Origin: Talinum fruticosum
Lineage: Eukaryota; Streptophyta; Magnoliopsida; Caryophyllales; Talinaceae
Length of the DNA stretch: 64,000 nt
Direction: 5' to 3'
Assembly (NCBI GenBank): GCA_021018815.1
Contig: JAITYX010000004.1
Location: 2,481,501 to 2,545,500, forward strand
Shown here: positions 36,016-48,827 of the stretch, in pieces
How positions within the stretch are numbered: position 1 is the first letter of the stretch
Layout of the letters: the number at the start of each line of letters is the position of its first letter
Notes under the pieces: model-generated
What the model was told of the DNA's origin: nothing
What the model saw: only the letters and a program-made list of their open reading frames with translations
The model's database searches: none
Position numbers and translations under genes: made by a program

Positions 36016-36559
36016 GTGAGTAATTTCTACCGTCCTTTACTCTCAAATTGATTTAGGGTAAGCGGATGAGTGATCGCTTTCATGAATTTGAATTTGTTTG
36101 GGTGATTAAGGCTTGCATGGGCATAATTTATTATTATCATTGAGTTTTATCATTGGATTGATTATTTGAGTTGCTAATTAATATTAGTAGTTTGTTATAA
36201 AATGTCATATCTGCTGGAACTTGTGAGAAAATTTTATTGATTTTATAATTGTGAGGATGGGCTGAGTAATTAATTGACTTGAGATTGGGTGAAACCCTTG
36301 TTTTTGAGGTATAATGTGTCTAAATGAGGAATTGGGTTCTGTTTTTAGCAACTTCATTGGTCATTGGGAGACATTTGACATGGAAAAACTATCTCCTTTA
36401 AGGAAATTAAGAGAATGATAAGATTTCTTCCTATGAACCGTTGAAGAACAAATTTCGATGGAGGAGAAGTGATACAATGCTTGCCCTATTTCTCTGGTTA
36501 ACTATGTTGGTTGGGGATTTGAAATTTCAATTTAGAGAAGTAAATCACCCTAAAAGGGG
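36016..36559. other. Stretch downstream of the exon-like block, nothing recognised
   Basis: Intron-like composition on the plus strand; no ORF of note. Confidence 0.35.
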
Positions 36560-37440
36560 TGAATAGGGTGATGAAAGATTTTGCTGAATTTAAAGTTCAA
36601 GTGAAACTAAGCACTCAGAAAAAGTGAGCTTAGTTTCAGGCAGAAGAACTCAGTGACTCAAAGAAAAAGAAAAAGAGACGAGAATTTTACGAGGAAACCC
36701 TCTTGGGGTAGAAAACCTCATATAGTGCTAATCCGAACTCTAAGTCAAATTCACTAATTGATTACCCAAATTTGTTGTTGTTATAATTTCTCGAGGTCTC
36801 TAACCTAATACTTCCAAGCTGAAGTTCCCTTATCAACTTTGGGATCTCCGAGTTGAAGTTCCCTTATTAACACTAGACAATCTTTCCTAGACTCACAAGT
36901 TCCCTTATCTAACCTAATACTTCTAAATTAAAGTTACCTTATCAACTTAGGACAACCGATCAACTTAGTCAATCAAAAAATGTATAGAAAGATATACAAC
37001 AATTACAAGATTTTGACTTAGAAGTACAACTCAAAAAATAAGACTACCGAGTCAAAAAATAAGACTACCGAGTAGGAGTTGTATGCTAAAATATTTAGTT
37101 GAGTCTCTCTTTTTCTTTTATTCGTCGGCTTATATCTTGTGCTAAGGTTTCCTTAAATAATCTGCCTTGGAGAGTTAGCCGTTGAGTCTTCGATGTCTAG
37201 TTGTTGCAACGGATAGTCTAAGGGCTCAAAAGTGAAATAGTTGTTGTCTAGCGTCCAACAACTCTTTTACCAACTTTTGTAAACCGGAAAATCAGAGAAA
37301 AGATTTTTAGACTCGAAATAATATATTACCCAAAGTAATGACAAACATTGTTGTTAGTCGGTTTTGAGCAATTCCAAGATTTTTCAGCTTTTCTGTTTGC
37401 ACATCTTCAACAGTTATAAAGCCTTTGTTTTTAGTGTTCT
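36560..37440. repeat. Internally repetitive, LTR-like debris
   Basis: A 41-bp motif (starts CTAACCTAATACTTC, ends CTTATCAACTT) recurs at about 36799 and 36911. GTTGAAGTTCCCTTAT-type phrases occur three times, and AAAAATAAGACTACCGAGT is tandemly duplicated at about 37033-37072. The phrase ACGAGGAAACCCTC at about 36689 resembles plant Copia LTRs, but no termini or coding remnants support a firm call. Confidence 0.35.
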
Positions 37441-40400
37441 TTGAAATAATTCACTATTAGAAAACCTGCAAAAACAAATTAGAGGATGGTTCTCAAAGTA
37501 TAAAAATACTTTGGTCCATGATTGTATTACGAGTAGTTTAGATAAATCGTTTAATAACCAATTATCCTTAATCAACTAATCTGGAATTTTTCAAGTCAAA
37601 TATTCAAGATGTTCAAATTCTAGATGTGTCAAAAGTCATATAAGCGAGATGTTTAATAATGAATGAATTCATGAGTTATTAAAACATTTTACAATTACCT
37701 AACTTAGGCAAATTATAAAGTAAAACATTTTGGGTAATAAAGAATTAAAGCGATTAATTCCAAAATATTCTGTGATGCTTGCCATGATAGGATTGACAAG
37801 TTAAAGATGAAATAACTTAGGCAAACTAAATGTCCGAACCTGGCTGAGTGGGTAGGTACTAAGAATTAAGTAGGTCAGTAAGGCTCAGTAGTTCAGTTGT
37901 GATGACCGAGTCAATTTCTATTTTTTGAAGTAGAATTGAGTCTAAGACTTTAATATATATTCATTTATAGCTTAAGTCTTGGTTCAATCAAGGTTCACTG
38001 ATATTGAATTAGATGACATGATTTCCATTACATATGACTAAGTTCAATGAACTGAGTCTTCAGGATTCTCTAGTTTGGTGTTGGTATATGCTGGTTTGTT
38101 TGGTTGGCCTAAGAAACAAATTTAGGGGTAATTTGATTGAAACGTATAACGAACTCACAATTGTTTTCTTTGGGTTCTTTGTCTTTTGGATTCTTAATTT
38201 GACGAGCTTTCTTTGTATATAGCTGGATGTAAGATAGGTTCTATGTTAAGGTGATCATGGGGGGTGGGCGTGGGGTTGGGGGGTGGGGGAGGAGCTGCCA
38301 GACCACACCCGCCCAACCCACAAAATGTGAGGGTTAGGGTTCCTACCTTTTTGTGTTTTGACACCGTCACATGTAGGGGGCCTGACTTAAGTGAGTACCG
38401 GGTTAGGGTTGAGGTCCGAGGTTCAGACCCACTGCTGCGAACATTGAAAAATAAAAAGTTCGATATTATGAAATTTTTGTAAAAACAAAGTGTAAGGCTT
38501 TTGATACAGGGAGTTTGCATCTCAATCGTCCTTCCCGCATCAAACTCCTTGTTCAACTCTTCATTATTCTAGGGTGGAATTTACTGAATTAAACGTTATA
38601 ATAGTTCAATTGATAATTTTTCTTGCTCCTAGTTGTGTAACTATTTTTTGCTGTTGATTTTCATTGCTAAAACTTGCAATGAAGTTTCCCTTGTTGCTTG
38701 ATCCATGTGACAAGGATATTGGGTCTTGATTTTCACAAGAAGGCTGTTGCTTTGTGTATAAATGTCGTTTTTGTATGAAGTCGTCTTTCAGGTCTGGCTT
38801 GATGAGTGATGACCCGAGGGTTAGGGCTGGGAAAAACTAACTTAATTGACCCTATCGTCCCACTGCTAAGTTGCCCCAACCTGAACTTTGATCAGGTCTA
38901 GTTATATGAGAGTAAATTGCTTTTAGTGTACTAATCTCATATTGTGAATGGCATCTGTGGACGGACATGATTGACTCGCAATCTGAATTATTTTTAGGAT
39001 GTTAATTTCAATCTCGTACCTGTAGGAAGCTTTCTGTGTGCTTGGTGATCCAAATCTCCATGAGCAGTGATATAGACATTGATCTTATGAACGACTTATT
39101 AGGATATTACTCAATAATATTACTATTATTCTTTGACAAGGCCGAGAAAAAAACGTCATGAAGGTGTGTTAGTCTAGGACCTCCCATGAACCTCTGAAAC
39201 TATGGCATAGAAGCATCCATCGACTGAATTCATAAATTATTTTGTATCCATAATTTGTTGACAATACGCATCTCTCGGACTTGAGAGCATGGTTTACTTT
39301 GCACACCCATGAATTTTCGATGCCACGGTTTGATTTGCCTCCACAAACCTGAGCCCCATAATTATTTTAACTGCATGATTTACAGCACTGTCTCCAGAGT
39401 TAAGTCACAACTCCGTGTTCCCTAAGAATACAATGTAACATAAGATTGAGTTCGATGTGGTGATATGAGATGTAATATATATATTTCCATGGATACGATA
39501 TGATTGTGTCTGTGTATTATGAATTATAAGAATCATACATATAAATTAGGAAATATAGGAGAACGATTAAATTAGCCTACAAGTATCAAACATATGAATG
39601 TATAGAAGAAACTTTATGATTGTGCATAGCCTGTATAAATCATAAGAATGTAATGCACAGGGCTAAATCATAAGAATGTATTCTGGCTCTACACTCTTAT
39701 GGCTTGTGTGAGGCCAGAAGTTAGGAAAACATAGTTGGCACAAATGAAAAACTTAGCTTATTGACGTACTTGTATGGATGAATCAAATTGTACTATAATG
39801 TAAAACATGACCTTTCCTTCTTCTACTGGTGTCATGTTCTTGTATGGAAGAATCAAATTGTATGAATTAACAGACATTGTGGTGGCTTGAATTGTTCGCC
39901 AAGCTCAAGGAAGCTTATGATTTCACCACATTTTCAGATTTCGAATAAGTTTCAAGTTCTAGACAACTAAGGATGTCGAGATCGAATATTGGTTCGTAAC
40001 CAAAGCCGGACGACATGAGGTGGGTTTTTTTTTTTGCCTTTTTTTTACATTTCCTATGGTGGAAAGGAAAGACATATGTGTGATTCAAATGTAAATTGTG
40101 TATTTGATTTTGTAAATAAATTGATAACATCTTGGAGAGGATAGATGTAAGTTACAGTGCGCGTTTAGAGATTCCATCTTGACAAGCCAAATGCGTGTTT
40201 TTTTAGGGGACTTTCTCATGATGCTACTATATCATGAGATTACCCAACAAGATATTGACAAGCCAAATGCATCTTTGTTTAGGAGATTTTTTCGGCACGT
40301 TACCATACCAAAAGCTGAAAAGCTTACTTGAAAGTGAATTAATCGTATGCTAGTTGTGAGTGTTTCTACCATAAACAGGTGAAAACAAATAATAAAACAC

Positions 40401-42838
40401 AGGTTTATCAAGCCAAGCCAAGTTCGAGCTTTTGACACTCAAAGCTCAGCTGGTGAGCTTGTGTTCAAGCTCAGAAAGACCAGCTCGAAGAGCGGATACT
40501 TCAAGGGCTGATATATTTCGCAATCACCTTCCGAAAAACCAGCGTGATTAGTCATAATCTACACAATGGAACCTCTCATAAGGATGAAAATGACATGTCT
40601 TCAAGATTCACAAATCCATAATTCGTCACTGGCACAAAGAGGGGGGCGTTTTCCCCTCAAAATATCAAATGCTTGTTTAGAGATTCCACCTGAAAGTTCC
40701 AAAGACGAGGACCACTTAATCTCAAATCTACAAATCTTCTCTCCCTCATTTAGGAAGAATTTGTGGGTGACATTAGACCCTTTGTGAATCTTCAGGTTAA
40801 TACAAGTACACATCCTCCCCCCCGCCCCCAGCCCCATCTATTGGCCCGTTGGATGCGGATCAAATCCTGCAAAAGATGCCAATACGGTGGACAGCTTAAC
40901 TTACCAGCGGGGAGAAGCTAGAAAACAGTATACTCGGTAACCGAGGAGGCAGCAAAAAGTGAAGCTTCCTCCAAAAGGGCATGATGATAGCGGCTTCTCT
41001 CAAGAGGAGATGAACAGAAAGAAGCACATTTCTAGAAGAGCATCTCCACTTACGCTTGCACTAACATTCATTACATGCTGCAACAAGAACGGCACTGAGA
41101 GAAGAGACATTGGATCAAATCAATCAATTGACATAATCCAGATTAGTCCCGCTTAACGTCAGACCAATGTTTTATACAAACCTAGCTGACAAGCCACCTT
41201 CCACCAGAAGGATGCACAAATCCATGTCGGATCGCCAACGTGGCTTAGACAAGTAATGCAACTTACGTATGCAGACCTTTCCCTCTATGAATGTGAAGGA
41301 TTCAAACAGAAAACCAGACCCAACTAAATAAAGCTCGTTCAGTGGAAAATTTTAACATCAGAGTACCTGAATAATGACGAGCGAATGACCCACTGAAAAT
41401 AACCATTTTCAGGACAGGACCAACAAATCAAAGCAGCCTCATATTCAGTCACGCCTTTTCATCTTAGACCATGAACCAGCTCGATAAAATTGCAAGCTTA
41501 AATTACAGCACTCTACATGGCAATCTTCCCGTCCTCCATCACCCCTTCCCCTTCTAGGAATCAATTTTTGCCTACTCCAGTGACATCTCGTGGTCATATT
41601 ATAGAGGCTGTCATTTTCCCCGGGATTGTATCCTCCTAAGATTATGCCATTCAAAGACTACATCAAAAATTAACTGAAAGGTTCTTTGAGAACACGAAAA
41701 AGCACAGATTTTCCACCTTTGCTGGACAATGCTTAACCAAAATCGTTGACTACATGCATGTCGAGAATTCTCATTGGTAATTACATAACCTTTAAAGCAG
41801 AGATTTACTCAACTACTCGATCCTACAGTTGCTCTGCTTGTGACTGTTGAATCTGACATATTTCTGCTCCAGTCTTTTAAGCCTGCTGGAAACCAAAATG
41901 GAAGATATTAAAACTGACAGATTTAAGACATTTAAACAAACATGAAAAATACACCCCCACCCCCACCCCCACAGAAAAAGAAAAAAAAAGCAAAGAAAAA
42001 GCAGCACCTCATAGGTGAGCTTGTAAACTAAGCAGCCAGAGGTACAATAATTTATGACATTCTAAGCATTATACAAAGAAACAGCAGTTAAAAATCAAGG
42101 AGACAATGGGAAAGTTACGACATTGGTTAGAAATCACAAAGAAGACTGTATCATATAAACTTAATTTTCAACTCCCCAATGCCACACAGCACTACTTCAC
42201 CAGGACATCAGCCAGGGTCTAATATCCTATGATAGAAATTCGGTGCGGAATTAAAATGCAAATATACAACAATGCTGATTTATCACAGAAAAATGCTACT
42301 ATATGATTATCGCTTCAACGGAACACACCAAAACGTATAACAAGAAACCCACTGCTCAATAAATGAAATTCACCAGTCTCTCCTTTTAACATGGGGTATA
42401 AATAACAAACATCCCCACTTATAATAATGTGTACCCATGATAAAAGGAAAAAGTGTAAAAAAAGGCACCCGACAACACCTGGTTCCCAACATAACAATAG
42501 AAAGCTTTCAGAATTCATACATCAGTATTCACGCAGCAACATTTGTCCAAGAAAGATTTCTGTTTTTAAGGACTTCAAAAGGGGTGGAGATAGTGGAGTG
42601 CAGGAGCGGTTCTAATTACTTACAATATAAGATGAGATATTGAAAAACAAGTACTGACTAGAACCATCAAAAAAGGTAGCAACTACTCCCATCAAACTTT
42701 CCTTCCCAGAATCCTTGAAATCAAGGAATAATGCATGTTTGAAAAAATGTTGTCCAGAAGCTCTTAAATGGGAACAGGCTAGGTTCATCCATTGCAAAAG
42801 GAACAACAACGAGAACTACACTTCAGAAGCCAAAACTA
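37441..42838. other. Intergenic stretch, then probable 3' flank of RH21; no gene recognised
   Basis: A G-rich run lies at 38258-38293. A GGTTCAGACCC B-box-like motif (about 38421) hints at another SINE, but its A box is unclear. Between 39.9 and 42.8 kb the composition is less AT-rich and on the minus strand may include 3'UTR or downstream transcribed sequence of RH21; no protein is recognisable. Confidence 0.35.
40181..40320. repeat. Imperfect tandem duplication, 76-bp period
   Basis: GACAAGCCAAATGC followed by a TTTAGG-G/A-GA block occurs at 40181 and 40257. A partial echo (AAATGCTTGTTTAGAGATTC) lies at about 40668. Confidence 0.6.
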
Positions 42839-45089
42839 TCAATGGGCAAAGACAGTCTCATTGCGTCTTGGAGGTCTGTCAGGAATCGATCCAGGTTTAA
42901 ATTTTGAAGCCTCATGTCTAGCAAGTTCAGGCGGAACAGGGCTATTACTTTGAATAAGCATCTGCTTTAGATCATAGAAGACATCGGTATCATTCAGAGT
43001 CAAAAACGTTGTGGCAACACCAGTCTTCCCAGCTCTTCCAGTACGACCAATACGGTGTGTGTACATCTCAATATTCCCAGGCATATCATAATTTATCACA
43101 TGAGCAACATCTGGTATATCTATGCCACGTCCTGCAACATCTGTGGCAACCAGGACATTGTATCTCTTGGTCCTGAAACCTTCAAGGCTAATTTCTCTCT
43201 GTTCCTGCGATTTCCCACCATGTAAAGTTGTGACTCGATAGCCAGCTTTGTCCAAATTCTTGGCAAGAGTATCAGCATTCTTCTTGGTGTTGACAAACAC
43301 AATGGCCGTCTTGTCACCTAAATCATCAAGCAATTTTTGCACCCTTGACGTTTTTCTGATTCCTTCATCATGATCACATGCTGCGAGATGAGGTCAGTTG
43401 CCTTCCCAGCAGTACCTATCGTTACTACCACAGGATTCCTAAGGTACTTCCTCGCTAGCCGCTCCACAGCAGGTGGCATAGTGGCACTAAACATGTAGGT
43501 AGTTCGATAAATCCTTTTCTCATCAAGCTCTTCATCTTCATTCTCAGGCTTTAAATTACTAGAAGGCATTGCATCCAAGACACCGACCACTTGGGGCTCA
43601 AAACCCATATCTATCATCCGATCAGCCTCATCAAGTACAACATAATTACATTGGTTCAAAACAACATAACGCCTTTCTAGGCAATCCAGGAGACGTCCAG
43701 GGGTTGCTATAACAATTTCACAACCCTGTCTAATCTTGAATCCTTGCTCTTCAATGGACTGCCCACCAACAATAGAGACAACCTTGATTCCCAAATAATG
43801 GGCAAATTTAACTGTCTCATCCTCAATCTGTTGGGCTAGCTCACGAGTAGGGGCCATGACTACAGCATAAGGACCTTCAGCCTCGTTCTCTTCAGTAATA
43901 GGTGGCAGCCTAGTAATATAGGCCAACATAGGAAGAACAAAAGCAGCAGTCTTACCTGAACCAGTCTCCGCAATACCAATGACATCTCGCTGTTGCAGCC
44001 CCAAGGGAATTGCCGCCATCTGAATAGGAGATGGAGTCTTATAACCTGCCCGCTCCACAGCTTTCAACAGCTCTGAGCTCAGTTTGCTCTCTACCCAATT
44101 CCTCATAGGCCTGGGAATCCTTGACCCCTTGTAAGATATGTTAAAGTCCTCCCTAAAAATCCTCCAATCCCTCTCAGTCATTTCTTCAAGCTTCTTCTCA
44201 GACCAGTGACGGTCAACCCTCATATCAAAGGCATCATACAACTCCGCAGCTTGCTCCCGTCGGCGCTGTGCAGCAGCCTCTTCAGGCTTCTCTTCAGTGC
44301 CTTCCTTTCGGCGGATTTCCTCACGCAACTCCACTTCATTTTTAGCAGCCAATTTCTTCTGCTCTCTGCGGTCTATCCCAGCACGGAACCCTCTACCAAA
44401 CAACAGCTGTGCCTCATGCGGATTCTGATAAAGAGCATTCATGTCACGAGAAGTGTCCTCAGTATTCTCCCAATCAAAGGAGAAGCGAAACTTCTCACTT
44501 GGCTTAATCACACGCTTCTTAGGTTTTTTGAACCTAGATATTGCTGTTTAATAAGCTCCAGTTCCTTCTCTCTCTCTCTGTCGGCCAGCTTGTCCAACCT
44601 TGCACGTTCCCGAGCCTTGTTCTCCTCTTCACGTTCCCTCTCACGGTTCCTTCTATCTGCATCGCGTTCCCTTTCACGATCATGTTCCCTGTCTCGTTCA
44701 CGATCCCTCTCCCGTTCTCTATCACGGTCACGGTCGCGCTCACGGTCACGGTCGCGGTCGCGGTCGCGGTCGCGGTCGCGGTCGCGGTCGCGGTCGCGGT
44801 CGCGGTCGCGGTCGCGGTCGCGGTCGCGGTCGCGGTCGCGCTCGCGGTCACGGGAAGAACGATGCTGAGAGGAATCAGAAGTTAAGTTGCTACCGGATCG
44901 AGCTTGATGAAGAAGCTCCTCAGCACGCCGTTTCTGTTCAGCAATTTCTTCTTCTCTCCTTTGAAGGGCTAACTGCTCTCTCTGGGCTTTAGTTAGGAAA
45001 ACAGGCTTTATATTGGTAGAGCTCTTGTTAGCAGCAGCAGCGGCAGCAGATGCAACCACACTTGCAACTTCTTCTAAAGGTCTCTTCAT
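42839..45089 (-). CDS. RH21: DEAD-box ATP-dependent RNA helicase 21 (PRP28/DDX23 orthologue), intronless coding region with two homopolymer frameshifts
   Basis: PRP28-type helicases act on the U5/U4-U6 snRNP and displace U1 from the 5' splice site during spliceosome activation. Start [12 protein letters not shown] at 45089: a longer frame begins at 45134, but the bases above 45129 are an intron acceptor (TTTGCAG), so this ATG is preferred. Order: charged N-terminus with an Arg-Asp repeat, PRP28-specific [18 protein letters not shown] motif (GYKTPSPIQ), Walker A AETGSGKT (about residues 374-381), DEAD (487-490), SAT (535-537), TDVAGRG (about 650) and HRIGRTGR (679-686). Frame breaks lie at the T6 run 44524-44529 (one more A on the coding strand gives GSKKPKKRV) and the T5 run 43351-43355 (one more gives [17 protein letters not shown]). 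The corrected length is 750 residues, close to Arabidopsis RH21. Essentiality of the function argues against a pseudogene. Confidence 0.95.
44749..44840 (-). repeat. Hexanucleotide (GCGGTC)n array encoding Arg-Asp dipeptides in RH21
   Basis: About 15 pure units of CGCGAC on the coding strand, one Arg-Asp pair per unit, flanked by impure RE/RD codons. The near-identical DNA units, rather than only the protein, indicate recent slippage expansion. All frames are open here, producing spurious overlapping ORFs on both strands. Confidence 0.95.
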
Positions 45090-45127
45090 GGTGTTAACAC
45101 AACACGATACCGAGAGATCACAAGGAA

Positions 45128-45807
45128 CCTGCAAATATAACTAAGCGATAATTAATACAGGTAAATCTTTTCAATCACTGCAAGTTATCTTCAGAAAAGT
45201 CTAAGGATAAGCTCTATCATGCCTGATTATACACAAAATCACACACAGCCGTGCGGTAATCTGTGTCAATTTCCAAATTTCTTCAAATGTAGCATCCAAA
45301 GAGAAAAAAATTTAAAGCCAACTTATTACTTATCCACCAAACCGCGGGAATTGTGTATCTTTCATGTTAGTACCAGTGACCAAAACTGATACCTTGAAAG
45401 CTTGATTTGAGGGGACAAACTGTTACTCTCTATATTTTAGTAGAAAACTGACAAAAAAATGAAGATTAGACAGCTGAGAGACATATACAGCGAATAAGCT
45501 TTGAACTTAGATTAAAAAAGTGCACTGGATCCTAGAGTCCAAGGGGCAGGATTCCTGGAGCATAAAAATGCTTGAAATTTATTCCTAACCCATGTTTTTT
45601 GATAAATAAGTAAGTAGCACATCAAAAAGTGTTTAGACATCATTTTAACTACTAAAAGCACTGCATATAGTCTTAAGAACTCTAACATTAAAAGATCTCA
45701 AAAAACACATTTAGAAGTCTAAAACAAAACAAACAAGCATAGTCATAGAAAATAACTCAAAACACATTTAGAAGTCCCCCAAAGGTCATCTAAGTAACAA
45801 CATTATC
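45128..45807 (-). other. Probable 3' part of an RH21 5'UTR intron
   Basis: AG acceptor at 45129-45130 on the minus strand (TATATTTGCAG, then GTTCCTTGTG), 39 bp upstream of the RH21 ATG. The stretch above it has intron-like composition and no ORF, and is interrupted at 45808 by the solo LTR. Confidence 0.5.
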
Positions 45808-47895
45808 TGTAACGCCCCCACTCACCATTACTTGATAATCCCCTAATTAGATAATATTACGTAGGGTCCCAGCGGAAGATAACGACCGAAGCGTTACCGC
45901 CGTCCTAAAAATAGGACAAGGCTAAATAAGTAAAATGAAATAAATTACAATTTGCATGCAACTCATTACGTTTCTATTGGATCATGTTAGGTGTAATTGC
46001 TTACCACCTAAGTAGCTAAGTCATACTTCATATTTAAACAAGATCCCAAAATACCATTCACTTGTTTAGTAATATAATATTTATACAACCCAAATTTTCG
46101 TCTATTCCACAAGATGATATGCAACATGTAATAATTCCCAAGGTCATACCCAAGCCACGGTTGAAGGTAAAATCACTGTGAGCATCTATACACCTTCAAA
46201 ACCACAAATGCGACATGTTCAGCTATGGTTTGCCTTCTTCGGACTTGGTAGATAATTGATTGTTCACCAATGCTTTCCCTAAAACAAAAACAGTAAATTA
46301 TTTTGAAGAATGAGTCGAAACTCAGCATCGAACATTCATGTACTCGTAAAACAGACTTTGAAACAATTTAATTGAGCGCGCGCATTTCAATTCATTTTAG
46401 TTCGAAATCGAGGGGAGAGAATATAAGTCAAACTTGTTTGCCGGTTATTATCTCGAAAGTGGAACCCCTTGTATAATTGACACAATCTTTGAATAAGGTG
46501 CACACCTCCGGGCCGACCGAGAACCCGAGTTGAAGCCGCATGGGTGGAATTGAAGGGCGTAAGCCCCGATAATTGATAATTGATAATTGGTCGGGGACTA
46601 CTTAATTAGGTGACAAAACTTGATTTGCAAATGATTCATTATTAGTTATATATATAAGAAATGTTGAGATTTGCTAAAATATGTGAATTTTTGAAAGGTA
46701 CAGTACGGCCTGGACTGGAAATCTTTATTTCACCCCTTTATAGAAACTTAGGTTACCGGCTAGTCGGCAACGGAAGTGGCCTCAATTCTGTTTCAAATAG
46801 ATTTTTGTTGCTAACAACGTTTCTCTTGAGTTTCAATAATTAAATTCGTATAAGTGTTTGCAATTTGTTTCATTTCCCTATTTAATACATAACCAGTTGA
46901 ACTAAAATTTTTATTACTCAACTCTATTGCGTTAGTCTCGTTTGAAACCTTGTCCACAACACATATTCATCAAAGAAGTCGATTGGGCTATATTTATGTG
47001 ATTTTATTCGTTAGTCGAATCGGATTAAAGATATATATGTATATGTATTCAAACATTTATCTTTTCTATTAACATATGTTTGACAAACGTAAAATATGCT
47101 CCTAATGGTTGTTACTATCGTTATTATTACACTATTAACTCAATTAATTATATCAAACCAAAATCTTACCTTCAATCCTATCCTTAAGTCACCTTTCACC
47201 TCATCTTATCGTCTAGTCCATAAATTAATCAATTTACTCCACAAATTAACTAATTTACTAAAATTTCACATAAATCAAAGACACACCAATTCAAACTTGT
47301 ATGCGTCTTTTACTCAACAACATCCACATCTACATATACAATTAAGTACACTAAATTTCTCAAAGTTTTATATACTTTCAACTCTACTTATTATCCAACT
47401 TCAATCTCAAAGTTTTGCTCAAATATACCCAATTTCAAAATATAACGAAAACCATCAATTCACTCAAAATCTACATCAAAGCATCCCCAATTTAATTCAC
47501 TAACTCATAATTTTACAAATTCACAAACTCACAATTTCACAAGAGCAATATATTTGTTCACTTTCACAACAATCATTCCACCAAAATCCCAAATCACAAT
47601 TATTCACAATAAATTTTTCTAATTCAACCTTTAAATCCACACCACAAACATCTTTCAAAACCATATAATTCAATTTAAACTATAATCATTAAGTAGATAA
47701 TGAAGTGTGATAATTTAGGATTTAGTGTTTTACCTTCAAACCAAGAGTGGAGGCCAAAAAGGGGAAGTGGTGGTGGTGCAGCACGGCCGGGCTCTGGAGG
47801 CTACTGGCAGCACCAGCGCCGATTTCCGGTGGCCGGGCTGCGGTTGGTTGGCCGGAGAGTGGGCGGCGAAGCAGGGGCGAGGCAGGGCAGCCGCC

Positions 47896-47930
<35 letters not shown>

Positions 47931-48231
47931 CGAGAGGGCACAGGCGGCGCTGGTGCCGGCTTCTGGCCGGCGTTGGTGGCGTCTGGTGGCCGGAATCGAG
48001 GCGGCAGTAGGGATGAAGCAGGGGAGGCGAGAGAGGGAGAGACAGGGGAGGTGAAAACGCAGGCATGGGAAAGAGAGGTGAGGAAATGAAATTCCACACT
48101 AATTAAACCTGTATATATTTTTATCCTCATTTTTATTTTTTTTATTTTTTTTTCTTTTCTTGTTTGTTTTTTGTGTGAATTATAGAGAAATCTAATTCTG
48201 GATTTTTCTTTCAAAAAAATCTGATTAGTTT

Positions 48232-48262
<31 letters not shown>

Positions 48263-48601
48263 TATTGTTATTTTTTAATGTTATTTTAATAATGATGTTT
48301 ATAACTTATAAATGTAATGGTTACGCTTGCGATATAATATTAACGACCTTATAATCATATAACTCACATTTATACTTCAATATATGTATATTGTAAATTT
48401 TTAAATTTCCTCTTTGAAGCATATACATAGGTTATAATAATTATTATGAAACTTTCATTAGTGTCATTTCGTCGCCTTATGTGCATAATGAGATATAAAA
48501 ATTATTTAAATATAAAATATCGAATTGAAGTGCATGCGCTCAATTATATAAATTTTATAATCAGTAAAATAAATAATGTGGTTTAGGGTCGGGTTGTTAC
48601 A
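45808..48601. mobile_element. Solo LTR (2794 bp), Ty3/Gypsy-type, with 5-bp target-site duplication
   Basis: Begins TGTAACGCCCCCAC and ends GGGTCGGGTTGTTACA, the TG...CA termini and TGTAAC/GTTACA border typical of many plant Gypsy LTRs. It is flanked by perfect direct repeats TTATC (45803-45807 and 48602-48606). There is no primer-binding site, polypurine tract plus second LTR, or gag-pol frame inside, so it is a solo LTR left by LTR-LTR recombination. A GC-rich block with a (GA)n run (47700-48100) lies inside; on the minus strand it ends in a donor-like AAG-GTAAAA, and upstream of it is TATATACAGG, so this may be the LTR promoter and leader. ORFs in it are chance. An unusually large unclassified DNA transposon is a weaker alternative. 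Confidence 0.8.
47898..47929 (+). repeat. (GA)n microsatellite inside the solo LTR
   Basis: Sixteen GA units in the GC-rich block of the LTR. Confidence 0.9.
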
Positions 48602-48827
48602 TTATCATCATCATCTAACACCATATGCTCCGCATCCTCATGATCATCATCATCCTCCAACTCCTCTTCATATTAATCCTCTTCCTCTTCTTTTCTGAAA
48701 ATTCCTCTTCCTTATCTTCACCAATAAATTTAAATCACATTCAAATAACAATAATCAACACAATTCACTACAATTATCACAATACAAACAATTAAATTTA
48801 TATTATCTACTTATGGCCCGAAACGAG

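Noticed and set aside
38340..38480. Second SINE suggested by a B-box-like GGTTCAGACCC
   Set aside because: No convincing A box, poly-A tail or target-site duplication.
44206..44992. Several long overlapping ORFs on both strands (Ser-Arg, Ala-Thr, Ala-Val and Gly-Arg repeats)
   Set aside because: They are other-frame translations of the (GCGGTC)n array inside RH21; the array has no stop in any frame.
45087..45134. RH21 start at 45134 (15 residues longer)
   Set aside because: The added segment crosses an intron acceptor (AG at 45129-45130) and lacks similarity to the RH21 N-terminus, which begins MKRP-like.
47096..47503. 135-codon plus-strand ORF
   Set aside because: Lies inside the solo LTR, is low-complexity (Leu/Ile/Asn/Gln/His) and matches no retroelement protein I know.
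47700..48214. Overlapping ORFs up to 137 codons
   Set aside because: GC-rich, GA-repeat part of the solo LTR; open in many frames by composition.
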